Part shown: one piece after another, positions 47,666 through 58,051 of the stretch
Position numbering within the stretch: position 1 is the stretch's first letter
Layout of the letters: each line of letters opens with the position of its first letter
Assembly (NCBI GenBank): GCA_016191235.1
Contig: JACPOZ010000049.1
Coordinates: 1 to 64,000 of the forward strand
Source: Gammaproteobacteria bacterium
Lineage (GTDB): Bacteria > Pseudomonadota > Gammaproteobacteria > Ga0077554 > Ga007554
Direction: 5' to 3'
Length of the DNA: 64,000 nt
Program-made: the position numbers and the translations under genes
The notes under the pieces: generated by a model
What the model was told of the DNA's origin: nothing
What the model saw: the letters and a program-made list of their open reading frames with translations, nothing else
Databases searched by the model: none

Positions 47666-48160
47666 CTAATCCGCTTGCTTTTTCTGCAACGGTTCCGCTG
47701 CGGGTGCAGGCCTCTGCTCCAACCGGTCGATCTCCTCGCGAAAGGCATTCACATCCTGAAAGCTGCGGTACACCGAGGCAAACCGGACATAGGCAACCTG
47801 ATCCAACTGGCGCAACTCATCCATCACCCATTCACCCAGCACGCGCGAATTGACTTCGCGGTCGCCCGCAGTGCTCAGGCGGTGTTTGATATGATTGATG
47901 GCGTCATCCATCCGCTCGGTGGGCACGGGACGTTTTTCCAGCGCACGCAACATTCCGGCGCGCAGCTTACCCTCATCAAAGGGAACACGGCTGCCGTCAC
48001 GTTTTACAATGCGCGGCATCACCAGCTCCGCTGTCTCAAAAGTGGTGAAGCGCTCAGCACAGGTGAGACACTCACGGCGCCGACGCACCACAGCACCCTC
48101 GTTCGCCAGCCGCGAGTCGATGACTTTGGTGTCGTCAGCGCCGCAAAAGGGGCAACGCAT
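47666..48160 (-). CDS. nrdR: Transcriptional repressor NrdR
   Basis: NrdR (164 residues) senses dATP/ATP and represses ribonucleotide reductase genes. A zinc ribbon ([15 protein letters not shown]...CLTC) at residues 3-34 is followed by the ATP-cone ([21 protein letters not shown]). The C-terminal tail beyond residue 150 is low-complexity ([13 protein letters not shown]). The start overlaps the glyA stop by one base (TAATG). Confidence 0.97.
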   Translation of the reverse strand: MRCPFCGADDTKVIDSRLANEGAVVRRRRECLTCAERFTTFETAELVMPRIVKRDGSRVPFDEGKLRAGMLRALEKRPVPTERMDDAINHIKHRLSTAGDREVNSRVLGEWVMDELRQLDQVAYVRFASVYRSFQDVNAFREEIDRLEQRPAPAAEPLQKKQAD

Positions 48161-49416
48161 TATTTACCGTACACGGGAAAGCGCCCGCACAACTCCAGCA
48201 CGTGATGTTTTACGCGCTCGATGGCAGCGGCATTGCCCACATTATCCAGAACATCGCAGATCCAGCCGGCCAGGACGCGAACCTCGGCTTCATTGAAGCC
48301 ACGCGTGGTCACCGCCGGGGTGCCGATACGGATGCCGCTGGTGACGAACGGTGAGCGCGGGTCATTGGGAACGCTGTTCTTGTTGACGGTGATGTTCGCC
48401 GCGCCCAATGCCTCTTCTGCTTCTTTCCCACTGATTTCCTTGCCGGTCAGGTCGACCAAAAACAGATGATTATCGGTGCCGCCGGAAACCACCTTGTAGC
48501 CACGCTCGATCAGCACCTTTGCCATGACGCGAGCATTGGCGACCACCTGGTTCTGGTACACCTTGAATTCGGGCTGCAGCGCCTCCTTGAAGGCCACCGC
48601 CTTGGCGGCGATGACGTGCATCAGGGGGCCGCCCTGGATGCCCGGGAAAATCATCGAATTGAGCTTCTTTTCAATGTCGGGATTGGCCTTCGCCAGAATG
48701 ATGCCCCCGCGCGGGCCACGCAGGGTCTTGTGCGTGGTCGAGGTGGTAATATCGGCGATCTGCACCGGGCTGGGATAAACCCCGGCAGCGACCAGTCCGG
48801 CTACGTGGGCCATATCGACAAACAGGTACGCGCCCACCTTGTCGGCGATGGCACGGAAGCGCTGCCAGTCAACCACTCTTGAATAGGCACTGAAACCGGC
48901 AACGATCATCTTCGGCTTATGCTCCAACGCCAGAGCCTCCACCTGTGCGTAATCGATCTCGCCCGTGGCGACATCCAGACCATACTGCACGGCGTTGTAA
49001 ATCTTGCCGGAAAAATTGACCTTGGCGCCGTGGGTAAGATGGCCGCCGTGGGCCAGGCTCATGCCCAGAATGGTATCGCCGGGATTAAGCAGCGCCATGT
49101 ACACGGCAGCATTGGCCTGGGAGCCGGAATGCGGCTGGACGTTGGCATAATCGGCGCCAAACAGTTGTTTTACACGATCAATAGCAAGCTGCTCAGCCTT
49201 ATCGACATATTCGCAACCGCCATAATAACGCTTGCCGGGATAGCCTTCGGCATATTTGTTTGTTAAAACAGAGCCTTGCGCCTCCATCACGCGCGGGCTG
49301 GCATAATTCTCGGAGGCGATCAGCTCGATATGCTCTTCCTGGCGAACCACCTCAGCCTGCATGGCGGCCCACAACTCATCATCAAAACCGGCAATGGTCA
49401 TTTTTTGCGTAAACAT
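48160..49416 (-). CDS. glyA: Serine hydroxymethyltransferase
   Basis: GlyA (418 residues, PLP) interconverts serine and glycine while charging tetrahydrofolate. It contains [19 protein letters not shown], the PLP lysine in [15 protein letters not shown], and HNLFLVDL-like DNHLFLVDL. The ATG at 49416 ([16 protein letters not shown]) has AGGTGA 6 nt upstream and matches family length; the frame continues 25 codons further without homology. It leads the glyA-nrdR-rib array. Confidence 0.97.
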   Translation of the reverse strand: MFTQKMTIAGFDDELWAAMQAEVVRQEEHIELIASENYASPRVMEAQGSVLTNKYAEGYPGKRYYGGCEYVDKAEQLAIDRVKQLFGADYANVQPHSGSQANAAVYMALLNPGDTILGMSLAHGGHLTHGAKVNFSGKIYNAVQYGLDVATGEIDYAQVEALALEHKPKMIVAGFSAYSRVVDWQRFRAIADKVGAYLFVDMAHVAGLVAAGVYPSPVQIADITTSTTHKTLRGPRGGIILAKANPDIEKKLNSMIFPGIQGGPLMHVIAAKAVAFKEALQPEFKVYQNQVVANARVMAKVLIERGYKVVSGGTDNHLFLVDLTGKEISGKEAEEALGAANITVNKNSVPNDPRSPFVTSGIRIGTPAVTTRGFNEAEVRVLAGWICDVLDNVGNAAAIERVKHHVLELCGRFPVYGK

Positions 49417-49607
49417 CCGACTCACCTGTTGGAAATTCTGTTTAAATAATCCCCAATCATACCCGATACGCATGGATTGCGCATTGGCCATTTTAGCAAG
49501 TAATGCTGGAAGAGCTTATTTAGGTTATACTTTTAAAGGGATTCGGACATAATCACGGAGGGTGTTAATATCGGCCTAAATACTCAATGCTCATTAAGAG
49601 GCAAACT

Positions 49608-50975
49608 ATGTCAGCGGAAATAAAACCACATTTGTCGGGGCCACCCTCGTCCCAAAAAGCTCTCCGCCTGCTGGACAGCCTCAAACGGACCCAAGCCGGT
49701 ACCGTTATTTATCAGCATATCAAACAAATCCTTGAGGATGACGAAGTCACACGCACTGAGACCGAACAGGCCTATGCCAGCCTGCTGGGCACTCTGCTGA
49801 GTGCCTACGCACAGCAATTCCCCGCCGATTCACTGTTCCGCACTCACATCAAGCTGGTGCAAATGCGCCTTATGCCGCCACTACTGGCAACCGAGCTTAC
49901 CGCTTTGCGCCCCTATATTGAGATGTATGCAACAGATCTCAGGCGCAACAACCTGAAGATCACGGAAACATTGATAGAGTCATTGACCCCTCTGCTGGAA
50001 AAATTTGGCGTCGATGTCGAGGAGATTGTCGAGACCACATCAGAGGGCACCCATACAATTCACGAAGCCCCAGATCCGCCGCATGTCGCACACCGTGTCG
50101 ATCATGCCTATCGCCAACATCTCGATGCCAAGCACAGAAGCATGCATGAGATTCAGGAGACGCTCGCCGGAAAAATTGTGGACGCCATCCACCAGAATGA
50201 AGACTTTAACGTGCGTTTGGAAATTGCATCAGGAAGATTACAACGGGCGGGAAGCATCACAATTCTCAACACACTCAGGCAGGTGCTCGTCAATGAAACG
50301 GAAAATATCCTGGATAGCAACCGGGCGCTGGGAGAGCAGCTCGCAAGCGCCCGCGACCACCTGAAAACCATCCAGTCCGACACCCAGCAACTGAACGATG
50401 AGCTGACCCGGGTGCATCTGCTCAGCCTCACCGATGAATTAACGAACCTGCCTAACCGACGCGCCTTTATGCGCCGGCTTGAAGATGAGGTGGCACGCGT
50501 ACAGCGCTATGGCAACCCGCTCACACTGGCCATCATTGACCTGGACGACTTCAAATCCATCAACGACAATCTCGGCCATGCAGCGGGTGACGAAGTACTG
50601 CGCAGCTTTGCATCTAATGTGCTATCGACCTTCCGCCACCACGACATAGTGGCGCGCTACGGTGGCGAAGAGTTTGCCATATTGCTGCCTAATACGGACA
50701 GCGAGGGCGCAATGCACGCCCTGAGAAAGGTGCAAAAGCGCGCCGCTGAGTCGTCCTGCAGGCATGGCAATGCGGTGCTGCCTATACCTACCTTTTCCGC
50801 CGGAATTGCGTTGCACAAACCCGGCGAGACCCCCAGCAACTTGATTGAACGTGCCGATAGCGCGCTGTACCGGGCAAAACATCTGGGGCGCAACAGGCTG
50901 GAGCTGGATACCGCGTCAGGCTCACATTTCGCCGCCAGTCTCGTCACCCCAGGCGATCCGTCAGTTATACGTTGA
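49608..50975 (+). CDS. Diguanylate cyclase with helical N-terminal region
   Basis: The 455-residue cytoplasmic protein makes c-di-GMP. The first 270 residues are mostly helical with no recognisable sensor and end in a coiled-coil (LGEQLASARDHLKTIQSDTQQLNDEL) that probably sets dimer geometry. The GGDEF domain (about 285-440) has GGEEF in the active site and RHHD five residues before it, an intact inhibitory I-site. The ATG at 49608 follows AGAGG at good spacing; an upstream ATG at 49587 lacks one. It is convergent with the hybrid kinase gene, with 15 bp between stops. Confidence 0.93.
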   Translation: MSAEIKPHLSGPPSSQKALRLLDSLKRTQAGTVIYQHIKQILEDDEVTRTETEQAYASLLGTLLSAYAQQFPADSLFRTHIKLVQMRLMPPLLATELTALRPYIEMYATDLRRNNLKITETLIESLTPLLEKFGVDVEEIVETTSEGTHTIHEAPDPPHVAHRVDHAYRQHLDAKHRSMHEIQETLAGKIVDAIHQNEDFNVRLEIASGRLQRAGSITILNTLRQVLVNETENILDSNRALGEQLASARDHLKTIQSDTQQLNDELTRVHLLSLTDELTNLPNRRAFMRRLEDEVARVQRYGNPLTLAIIDLDDFKSINDNLGHAAGDEVLRSFASNVLSTFRHHDIVARYGGEEFAILLPNTDSEGAMHALRKVQKRAAESSCRHGNAVLPIPTFSAGIALHKPGETPSNLIERADSALYRAKHLGRNRLELDTASGSHFAASLVTPGDPSVIR

Positions 50976-50990
50976 TTAACTACCAGGAAC

Positions 50991-53900
50991 TCACTGAATA
51001 CTTTGCTTGATCAATGCGCTCAACGTGTCGATCAGCTCCTGATTCGAAACCTGAGACTTCACCAGGGCGGCGGCGGTCTTGCGCACATCTTCGCCTGTGA
51101 CATTCTGCACTGAAAACACCACCACCGGCGGCTGTGGATTCAGCGTGCTGAGCAGTGGCAGCACATCCCAGCCCGAGCCATCGGGCAAACCCAAGTCAAG
51201 GATAATCAGGTCATAGCGTTGCTGATCGAGCTTGTCAGCCACTTGCCGCAGATTTCCGGCATAATCAAAATCAGCGATATCCTGCGCCATGGAAGAGACC
51301 ACCTGCCGGACATCAGGATCATCCTCGACGTGCAGAATACGCGGCTTGTGATTACCGCCCTCCGCCGCAGCCTGTTTTAGCGCGCCCAAAAGCCGCCCTT
51401 GGTCAATCGGCTTGCTGAACCAGTCCAGCACGGCAAAACCGCCGCCATTCATCTCCTCGCGGGCCTGCTCGACCTGCGCGGACACAACGATGATAGGCAA
51501 TGTCCGCGTAGCCTCCTGGTCACGCAGCTCACGAATCAACAATACGCCATTCTGATCCGGCAAGCCGATATCCAGCGTCATTGCGGCATAGCTATTCGCT
51601 CCCAGCATCTGCTTGGCATGTGCCGCGTCATGCGCAACATCGACATCAAAACCACCCTCCTTCAGCATCACATCGAGAAATGCCGCCACATCGGGATCGT
51701 CTTCACAGACCAAAACTCGCGGAAGCAAAGAGTCAGCGTTATCGCCCTCCGCCGGACCTTCCCGCCACTCCGGAAAATCAAAATAAAACGTGGCGCCAGT
51801 TTCACGCTGCGCATCAAACGCAAGCTGCCCGCCCATTCTTTCGATGATCGCTTTCGAGATGCTCAAGCCCAATCCGGTGCCGCCTTTCTGGCGTGTGTCG
51901 GACGTGTCGGCCTGGGAAAATTTCTGAAAAATCTTGTCGCGGAAGGCAGGGGCAATGCCAGCACCTTGGTCCGCCACCGACACTCTAATCATCGAACCAC
52001 GCCGTTCCACATTTATATCAACACGGCCATTCGGCGGGGAAAATTTCGCCGCGTTTGAAAGCAGGTTGGACATGACCTGCATCAGGCGGTCGCTATCCAT
52101 GCTCACCTTGACGCCCGGCAGCGCCGCAACCAACTCAAATCTCACACCATACTGCTCACCGTAGGCATGATTTGACTCCAGCGCGAGCTCGATGAGCGGC
52201 ATCAACGCTTGCGGACGTATATCGAACGTCATCTTGCCGGACTCAATCTTTTCGATATCCAATATATCGTTGATGAGATGCACCAGCCGCTCACTGTTTT
52301 TGTAGGCAATATCGATCAGCGGCTTGGCGCGCGCCGGCAACTCGCCGGCCACGCCACCCGCGAGCAGGCCAAGCGAACCGCGTATCGAAGTCAGCGGGGT
52401 TCGCAGCTCATGGCTGACCGTGGAAACAAATTCGTTTTTCATCAGATCAATCTTTTTGCGCTCGGTAATGTCACGCACGATGGCGACAAACAAGCCTTTT
52501 CCTTCACCCGTCTTCACTAATTGCAAAAATATTTCAACCGGAAAGTCATGGCCATCCTTATGACGATGCACCGTTTCGAACTGCATGGACGGCTTCTCGC
52601 CCGAAATCAGGGGCGCTATCGCGCCGCGAAATACGGACTCCGGCATCAGAGGCTTGATCTGGCAGGGCGTCATGGTAAGCAGCTCATCGCGCGTATAACC
52701 CATACTCTCCACCGCCCCCCTGCTCACATAAACAAAACGCAGGCTGTCCGGTTCAAACATGAAAATCATGTCGAGGGTGTTATCCAAAACATCCTTGAAC
52801 CTATTCAGGTCATCCAAAATTCGCATACGTTCGGTAACATCATAAGCTATCCCCAAAAAACCTGTAATGACACCCTGGCTGTCACGTAACGCCGTCACCG
52901 ACAAATTTGCTTTGAAACGCCCGCCATCCTTGCGAATACAAGACCACTGGTTTTCATCTGACTCGCCCAGACGTGCCTTGGCGACAAACACATCAAACCC
53001 AGGCTCAATATTGACGCCCAGCTCTGCGCTTAATCCCTGGGCACGACGCACAACCTCATCAGGGTCATGCAGAATAGCCGGGGTACATTTACCCACCAGA
53101 TCTTGCGCGGCATACCCCAGCATGCGCTCGGCTGAGGCATTGAAAGTACTGATCACTCCACGCTGATCAGTCGAAATGATCGCGAAATCTGCGCTATCAA
53201 GGATGGCTTGCTGCAAAGTTGTTGTCTCGCGCAACACGGCCTCATTTTTCCTCAACTCACCCGTCATGCGGTTTGCCAGGGAAAGCGCCCTCACTCGATA
53301 AGTCGACAACATCCAGATAACCGTAGCAAGCAGGATGCTCAAAACCACCCCGCCAACCAGGATTATCCATGGCTCTTCTTGATCGACATCCGCATCAAAA
53401 GCCGAATCAGAGAAAAATCGCAATGTCCAGGGATGCCCGCCCACATCAATTGATACTGTTTGTGTAAAAAGAGGATGGTAATTTTCTTGGCCCTCGGGGG
53501 ACTCTCCATAAAGACGCGCTTCTGGTGCAATCTGTCTGCCATCAAATACTTCAAGCCTGATGCCTGGCCATTCCCGGCCCAGGATGACCTGCATCAAATC
53601 ATTAACGCGAAATGGGCTATAGATAAATCCCAGCATTGCCGCACGGCGCTCGGCCAGCGTGCCCTTAGGCAACCCGTTGGCGTAAAGAGGCAAATACATC
53701 AGGAAACCGGCCTGCTTATTCTGGCCGGTTTCCTGAACCAGCGTCACCTTCCCCGAAATCACTGCCGCCCCCGTATCCCGCGCCTGATCCATGGCAGCAC
53801 GCCGCACACTCTCGGAATACATGTCATAGCCAAACGCGCGCAGATTGCGCCCTGCAAACGGCTCTAAATAAATGACCGGATAGTATTCAGGACGCTGGCC

Positions 53901-54317
53901 CTCAGGCTTGATACTATAATAAGGAAAACCCTCGCCACGCACGGAGCGCTCATGGATATCACTCTCCTGCGAAGTAATACGCTTGGCGAAACCGACACCC
54001 TGAATTCCAGGAAAACTTCTCGCCAGATCCAGCCCTGTGACATACTGACGCCACTCGCCACGCTCAACAAACTTTGAAGCAGAAAAATAGGCCACCCCGC
54101 CCCGCAGTACCTGCTCATAACCCTGCATGCGATTTTTTATGGCCAGCGTCATTTGACTCGCCTGTCCGTCAAAATACAGACGACCCTGTTCCAGGGCATT
54201 CTCCCTGGAAACAACCCATCCCCAAACCGTCATCAACAAGCAAACCAGCAGCACCATCCAGGCAATGAGATTACCTCGTACCCACTCATTTCTACCACTG
54301 TGATCAGTACTAGACAT
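50991..54317 (-). CDS. CHASE-PAS-PAS hybrid sensor histidine kinase with two receiver domains
   Basis: The 1108-residue inner-membrane kinase has helix 1 (about 17-37), a periplasmic CHASE ligand domain (about 60-270), helix 2 (about 312-333), two PAS segments (about 370-480 and 495-615), HisKA with His636 in SHELRTP, an HATPase domain (N, G1 and G2 boxes visible as LLSNAAKFSPP, DQGAGIAP and GGTGLGL), then two receivers with phospho-Asp at 916 (LDIGLPD) and 1041 (LDLGLPD). There is no Hpt or output domain, so a separate partner is required. The ATG at 54317 was chosen; the frame upstream to 54506 is not family-like. It is divergent from rimO. Confidence 0.92.
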   Translation of the reverse strand: MSSTDHSGRNEWVRGNLIAWMVLLVCLLMTVWGWVVSRENALEQGRLYFDGQASQMTLAIKNRMQGYEQVLRGGVAYFSASKFVERGEWRQYVTGLDLARSFPGIQGVGFAKRITSQESDIHERSVRGEGFPYYSIKPEGQRPEYYPVIYLEPFAGRNLRAFGYDMYSESVRRAAMDQARDTGAAVISGKVTLVQETGQNKQAGFLMYLPLYANGLPKGTLAERRAAMLGFIYSPFRVNDLMQVILGREWPGIRLEVFDGRQIAPEARLYGESPEGQENYHPLFTQTVSIDVGGHPWTLRFFSDSAFDADVDQEEPWIILVGGVVLSILLATVIWMLSTYRVRALSLANRMTGELRKNEAVLRETTTLQQAILDSADFAIISTDQRGVISTFNASAERMLGYAAQDLVGKCTPAILHDPDEVVRRAQGLSAELGVNIEPGFDVFVAKARLGESDENQWSCIRKDGGRFKANLSVTALRDSQGVITGFLGIAYDVTERMRILDDLNRFKDVLDNTLDMIFMFEPDSLRFVYVSRGAVESMGYTRDELLTMTPCQIKPLMPESVFRGAIAPLISGEKPSMQFETVHRHKDGHDFPVEIFLQLVKTGEGKGLFVAIVRDITERKKIDLMKNEFVSTVSHELRTPLTSIRGSLGLLAGGVAGELPARAKPLIDIAYKNSERLVHLINDILDIEKIESGKMTFDIRPQALMPLIELALESNHAYGEQYGVRFELVAALPGVKVSMDSDRLMQVMSNLLSNAAKFSPPNGRVDINVERRGSMIRVSVADQGAGIAPAFRDKIFQKFSQADTSDTRQKGGTGLGLSISKAIIERMGGQLAFDAQRETGATFYFDFPEWREGPAEGDNADSLLPRVLVCEDDPDVAAFLDVMLKEGGFDVDVAHDAAHAKQMLGANSYAAMTLDIGLPDQNGVLLIRELRDQEATRTLPIIVVSAQVEQAREEMNGGGFAVLDWFSKPIDQGRLLGALKQAAAEGGNHKPRILHVEDDPDVRQVVSSMAQDIADFDYAGNLRQVADKLDQQRYDLIILDLGLPDGSGWDVLPLLSTLNPQPPVVVFSVQNVTGEDVRKTAAALVKSQVSNQELIDTLSALIKQSIQ

Positions 54318-54511
54318 AAGGCCCCGCCAAAATTCCAACAAAAACAACCTGACATGCAATTTTAGCGCCGCTGATGGCGCACGACTCTCGAACAACAATG
54401 ACAATGAGGATATAATGGCCCCATACATCTCCAGCACCCTGTCAGTCCGCCCCGCGCCGGAAGGCAGCATTATCCTGGCACACCACCCGCAATGAATAAT
54501 GGGCAACTAAC

Positions 54512-55843
54512 ATGACGCAGGCCTCACCCAAAGTTGGCTTTATCAGCCTCGGCTGCCCCAAGGCGCTCGTTGATTCAGAACAGATCCTCACCCAATTGCG
54601 CGCCGAAGGCTATGCCATTTCCCCCACTTATCAAGATGCCGACCTGGTGGTCGTCAACACCTGCGGATTCATCGACAGCGCGGTAGAGGAATCGCTGGAC
54701 GCCATCGGCGAAGCACTGGCGGAGAATGGCAAGGTCATTGTCACAGGCTGCCTGGGCGCGCGTGAAGAGGTTATCCGCGAGGCACACCCTCACGTCCTGG
54801 CCGTCACTGGCCCCCACGCCATGCAGGAAGTCATGCACGCCGTGCATAAACACCTGCCACCTTCACACGACCCATACACCAGCCTGATACCGCCCCAGGG
54901 CATCAAGCTGACACCAAAACATTACGCCTACCTGAAAATATCTGAGGGCTGCAACCATCGCTGTAGCTTCTGCATCATCCCCTCCATGCGCGGCGATCTG
55001 ATAAGCCGCCCCATAGGCGAAGTCATGCAGGAAGCCGAGCATCTGGTCAATGCGGGCGTAAGAGAATTACTGGTAATCTCGCAAGACACCAGCGCCTATG
55101 GCGTTGATACCAAATACCGCACCGGTTTCTGGAAGGGCAGGCCACTCAAGACACACCTCACGGCGCTCGCAGATGCGCTGGGAGATCTCGGCGCATGGGT
55201 GCGCCTGCACTATGTATACCCTTACCCCCATGTGGACGATCTCATCCCCCTCATGGCCGAAGGCAAACTCCTGCCCTACCTGGACGCCCCCTTGCAGCAT
55301 GCCAGCCCGCGCATACTCAAAGCCATGAAACGTCCCGCCAACAGCGAGAACACCCTTGAACGGCTGCGGCTATGGCGCAGCATTTGCCCAGACATCACGT
55401 TACGCAGTACCTTCATCGTCGGCTTTCCGGGGGAAACGGGGGATGATTTCAAATATCTGCTGGACTTCCTCCATGAAGCCGAGCTGGACCGTGTCGGATG
55501 CTTTGCTTATTCCCCCGTGGAAGGCGCCAGCGCCAACGCTTTGCCGAACCCGGTCCCTGAAGAGATCAAACAGGAACGCCTGGAACGATTCATGGCTGTC
55601 CAGGCCGGAATCAGCGCAGCAAAACTGCAAAACAAAATCGGAAAAACGTTCAAGGTGCTGGTAGATGAAGTTGGGAGCGGAGGCGCAATCGCCCGCTCCG
55701 CCGCAGACGCGCCGGAGATTGATGGTCAGGTGTACATCGAAGATGCAGCGGGTCTAAGCCCAGGAGAATTCGTGGAAGTGGAAATTATCGACGCTGACGA
55801 ACATGACCTTTGGGGCGCTATCAAGGGCAAGAGTTCAGAGTAA
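54512..55843 (+). CDS. rimO: Ribosomal protein S12 methylthiotransferase
   Basis: RimO (443 residues) is a radical-SAM enzyme that methylthiolates Asp88 (E. coli numbering) of S12. The N-terminal methylthiotransferase domain holds its auxiliary-cluster cysteines in SLGCPKA, NTCGFI and GCLGAR; the radical-SAM cluster is C147, C151, C154 in CNHRCSFC; a C-terminal TRAM domain (about 375-440) binds the substrate. Full length. A strong terminator follows. Confidence 0.96.
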   Translation: MTQASPKVGFISLGCPKALVDSEQILTQLRAEGYAISPTYQDADLVVVNTCGFIDSAVEESLDAIGEALAENGKVIVTGCLGAREEVIREAHPHVLAVTGPHAMQEVMHAVHKHLPPSHDPYTSLIPPQGIKLTPKHYAYLKISEGCNHRCSFCIIPSMRGDLISRPIGEVMQEAEHLVNAGVRELLVISQDTSAYGVDTKYRTGFWKGRPLKTHLTALADALGDLGAWVRLHYVYPYPHVDDLIPLMAEGKLLPYLDAPLQHASPRILKAMKRPANSENTLERLRLWRSICPDITLRSTFIVGFPGETGDDFKYLLDFLHEAELDRVGCFAYSPVEGASANALPNPVPEEIKQERLERFMAVQAGISAAKLQNKIGKTFKVLVDEVGSGGAIARSAADAPEIDGQVYIEDAAGLSPGEFVEVEIIDADEHDLWGAIKGKSSE

Positions 55844-55851
55844 AACAACCC

Positions 55852-55885
55852 TTAGCCACAGAGAGAACTCTGCGGCTAATTGCTT
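55852..55885 (+). terminator. Intrinsic terminator of rimO
   Basis: TTAGCCACAGAG and CTCTGCGGCTAA form a 12-bp stem (one mismatch, 4-nt loop, 55852-55879), followed by TTGCTTTTTT. It lies 8 nt after the rimO stop codon. Confidence 0.82.
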
Positions 55886-55889
55886 TTTT

Positions 55890-55935
55890 CCACGAAAAAC
55901 ACGAAACTCACGAAATATTTTCGTGTTTTTCGTGG
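55890..55935. repeat. CCACGAAAAACACGAAA hairpin, compact copy B4
   Basis: A perfect 17-bp stem, CCACGAAAAACACGAAA (55890-55906) with its complement (55919-55935), and a 12-nt loop. It carries the terminal repeat of elements B1-B3 with the interior lost. It lies between convergent rimO and the thioredoxin-like gene. Confidence 0.8.
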
Positions 55936-55965
55936 ATAACTGAGTTTTTAGTTTATAGGCCTACT

Positions 55966-56742
55966 CTACTTATAAACCTGCAAGAACGACTTGGCATCCT
56001 TGAACTGAGACTCATCGGCGAACTGTCCGAGGTGGAAAACATATTGCTGCTTTTTGCCGGATAAATCCAGCCCGGCCAAGGCGAAACTCTTGCCCGCAAA
56101 GTCCGCGAAAAACCGCACACCCTTCACCAGATCCACCTGCGTACCGCTGCGCAACTCCAGGCGCACGCGCTGCTTGCCGATATCGATGGCAACCGGCGCC
56201 GTCGGCAATATCATCAAGCGGGTTTTGAGGATACGATTGGCGCCCGTGAGCAGGAAAAAAGTGGCCACGCCATCTTTGTCGATCACAAACGTCCAAGGGT
56301 CACCTTTCACGCGAAAGGCAATAAAGGCTTCGGTATTTTGATATTGATCCATATGCAGGAAAAGCACTTGAGACTCATATTTGGTAAGCAGGGATTTTAA
56401 CATTTGCAACTGCACATCGCACACGGTGCAATGACCGGGCGTGGCAAACTCCAGAACAATGGGCTTACCTGTTTTAAGCGCCTCATCAATCGAATACTGA
56501 TACATCCGCTCATCGGGCTGACGATAACTGGTGATCTTGCTAAAATCCCCGCCAACATCCGCCAGGGTCTTGGTCCTGAGGCTGGGCGCTTTCTGGCCAA
56601 CCAGCAGGGTGTCTTTGTTATTTCCGCCGTCACACCCGGCAAGCATCAAGCCAACAAACAGCGCGCAGGCGATACTCGTGCCCTTTAGGGCATAATGCTG
56701 GTTGCCGATCTGGTTGTTCACATGACCACCCGTCACTTTCAT
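55966..56742 (-). CDS. Thioredoxin-like lipoprotein
   Basis: The 258-residue protein has a lipobox LMLAGC with lipidated Cys37 after a hydrophobic segment (residues 22-36), then a thioredoxin-like fold with the redox pair CTVC at 105-108 (PIVLEFATPGHCTVC) and a cis-proline-like region in DPWTFVIDKDG. About 100 further residues form a domain I do not recognise. It would work in the periplasm, perhaps in cytochrome maturation or metal delivery. The ATG at 56742 overlaps the upstream stop as ATGA, so it is translationally coupled to the oxidase-like gene; a longer frame from 56796 would obscure the signal. Confidence 0.82.
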   Translation of the reverse strand: MKVTGGHVNNQIGNQHYALKGTSIACALFVGLMLAGCDGGNNKDTLLVGQKAPSLRTKTLADVGGDFSKITSYRQPDERMYQYSIDEALKTGKPIVLEFATPGHCTVCDVQLQMLKSLLTKYESQVLFLHMDQYQNTEAFIAFRVKGDPWTFVIDKDGVATFFLLTGANRILKTRLMILPTAPVAIDIGKQRVRLELRSGTQVDLVKGVRFFADFAGKSFALAGLDLSGKKQQYVFHLGQFADESQFKDAKSFLQVYK

Positions 56743-57266
56743 TGACGCTCTTTCCATCCCGAGCACGTGCGAAAGATGTTGTATGCCCAAATACAATTGG
56801 CCAGCAGTACGATCGAACCAAACACACCAACCAGTATCATAAAGGGTTTTACGATCGTTTTAACCTCATCAGGCGGCATTTCCATGCTCGCCAGTCCGCC
56901 CATTGTACCTGCGGCGACAAAAAACACTACCATACCCAACAGCCCAAGATTGTGCGTCCAGAAATGAACCTTCACCAGCTTTAGACTAAAAATGGGCCGT
57001 TTCACTAGGCGCGGCACGATGAAGTACACAGACCCGAAAATGGCCATCTCTACCCAACCCAGCAGATTGATATGTCCATGACCAAGCATGATCAAGTGAG
57101 CGTGGGGACGGTTATTAATGAAATCTCGCAGATCCGGCAGCATTCCTACCACCACACCCCAGGAAAATCCGATCAAACTATATATTACGCAGGCATAAAA
57201 AAACCATAATGTATAACGCCTGTATTCTATTTCATTCTGATGCAGCCAGGGTTCGTTGTTGCTCAT
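56739..57266 (-). CDS. Four-helix protein resembling the first part of heme-copper oxidase / NorB subunit I
   Basis: The 175-residue membrane protein has helices at about 20-41, 58-86, 100-122 and 141-163. GHGHINLLGWVEMAIFGSVYFIVPRL (62-87) resembles helix 2 of NorB/CcoN, where the family has a low-spin heme ligand in HxNLL; His65 is the equivalent. Other histidines are 55, 57, 63, 101 and 105. The remaining eight helices of subunit I, with the CuB histidines, are absent and there is no frameshift nearby, so it is either a truncated relic or a small b-type cytochrome. It is coupled to genes on both sides. Confidence 0.78.
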   Translation of the reverse strand: MSNNEPWLHQNEIEYRRYTLWFFYACVIYSLIGFSWGVVVGMLPDLRDFINNRPHAHLIMLGHGHINLLGWVEMAIFGSVYFIVPRLVKRPIFSLKLVKVHFWTHNLGLLGMVVFFVAAGTMGGLASMEMPPDEVKTIVKPFMILVGVFGSIVLLANCIWAYNIFRTCSGWKERQ

Positions 57267-57859
57267 TAGTGCTGATGTTCCTCTCCGGCAGAACCACTAC
57301 CCTGTGGCTTGTCGCGTATATCTTGATATTTATCCTTCCAGGTTTCCGGTGCGAAGGTTCCCACCATTCCATCAATAAATCCGGAGCGTTCCTTCGGAGG
57401 CTGGGCCGCCGCAGCAGAGCCTCGATCCGCCCGCAGCTCCGAAAGGAAGACGGCAATCTTATGTAAATTCTCTTTAGGCAACGATGTTACATAGGCGGCT
57501 TCTTTGGGCGGCAAGCCATGATCGACCGTCGGCCCGCCATAAGTCTTTTCCGGATCAATAAAAAAACTTTCAATCCATTGTATAGAGCGTCTGGAGCCAA
57601 TGCCATCGAGGCTCGCGCCCATGTTTGTGCCATTGCGCAACGCCCGGTGACAGGAGTTGCAGCGGGCTTCACGATAGAGCGCGGAACCTTCCAGCCCCAA
57701 CGGCGAAAAATCGAAGTGGGTGGTTACGGCAAACATCGGGGCTTCAGAGCGTGAGCGCACTACTTCCATGGCAATGAACGCAATGATTCCCAACACAAAA
57801 AACGCACCGAAAATACTGAACAGTATCTTTTCGCCGGACTTGAGACGTTGTTTACCCAT
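57266..57859 (-). CDS. Membrane-anchored monoheme cytochrome c
   Basis: The 197-residue protein has an uncleaved N-terminal helix (about residues 11-33) and a periplasmic class I cytochrome c domain with CNSCH at 67-71. It recalls FixO/CcoO or NorC-type anchored subunits (RSIQWIESFFIDPEKTYGGPTVDHGLPP). The C-terminal 45 residues are hydrophilic and end in EEHQH, a possible metal-binding end. The gene precedes the oxidase-like gene, overlapping it by one base. Confidence 0.87.
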   Translation of the reverse strand: MGKQRLKSGEKILFSIFGAFFVLGIIAFIAMEVVRSRSEAPMFAVTTHFDFSPLGLEGSALYREARCNSCHRALRNGTNMGASLDGIGSRRSIQWIESFFIDPEKTYGGPTVDHGLPPKEAAYVTSLPKENLHKIAVFLSELRADRGSAAAAQPPKERSGFIDGMVGTFAPETWKDKYQDIRDKPQGSGSAGEEHQH

Positions 57860-58010
57860 GTGATTCTAGCGCCTTTAAAAGTATCGGAAATCACCAAGCA
57901 CCGCGAACACATGCGTGATTCGCGCCGCCAGTAAATGCAACCTAAAGTACAAGACGACGTTAGTGAGACAAAACCACAGACATGAAGTTCAGGCGACCCG
58001 CTTAAAATTA

Positions 58011-58036
58011 AGGGTGAGGAAGTATTCCCCACCCCT
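58011..58036 (-). terminator. Second hairpin after the diheme cytochrome gene
   Basis: On the minus strand AGGGGTGGGGAA and TTCCTCACCCT pair with one mismatch around a short loop, followed by TAATTTTAAG. It may reinforce the stronger terminator at 58052-58070. Confidence 0.5.
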
Positions 58037-58051
58037 AAATAATTACCTAGT

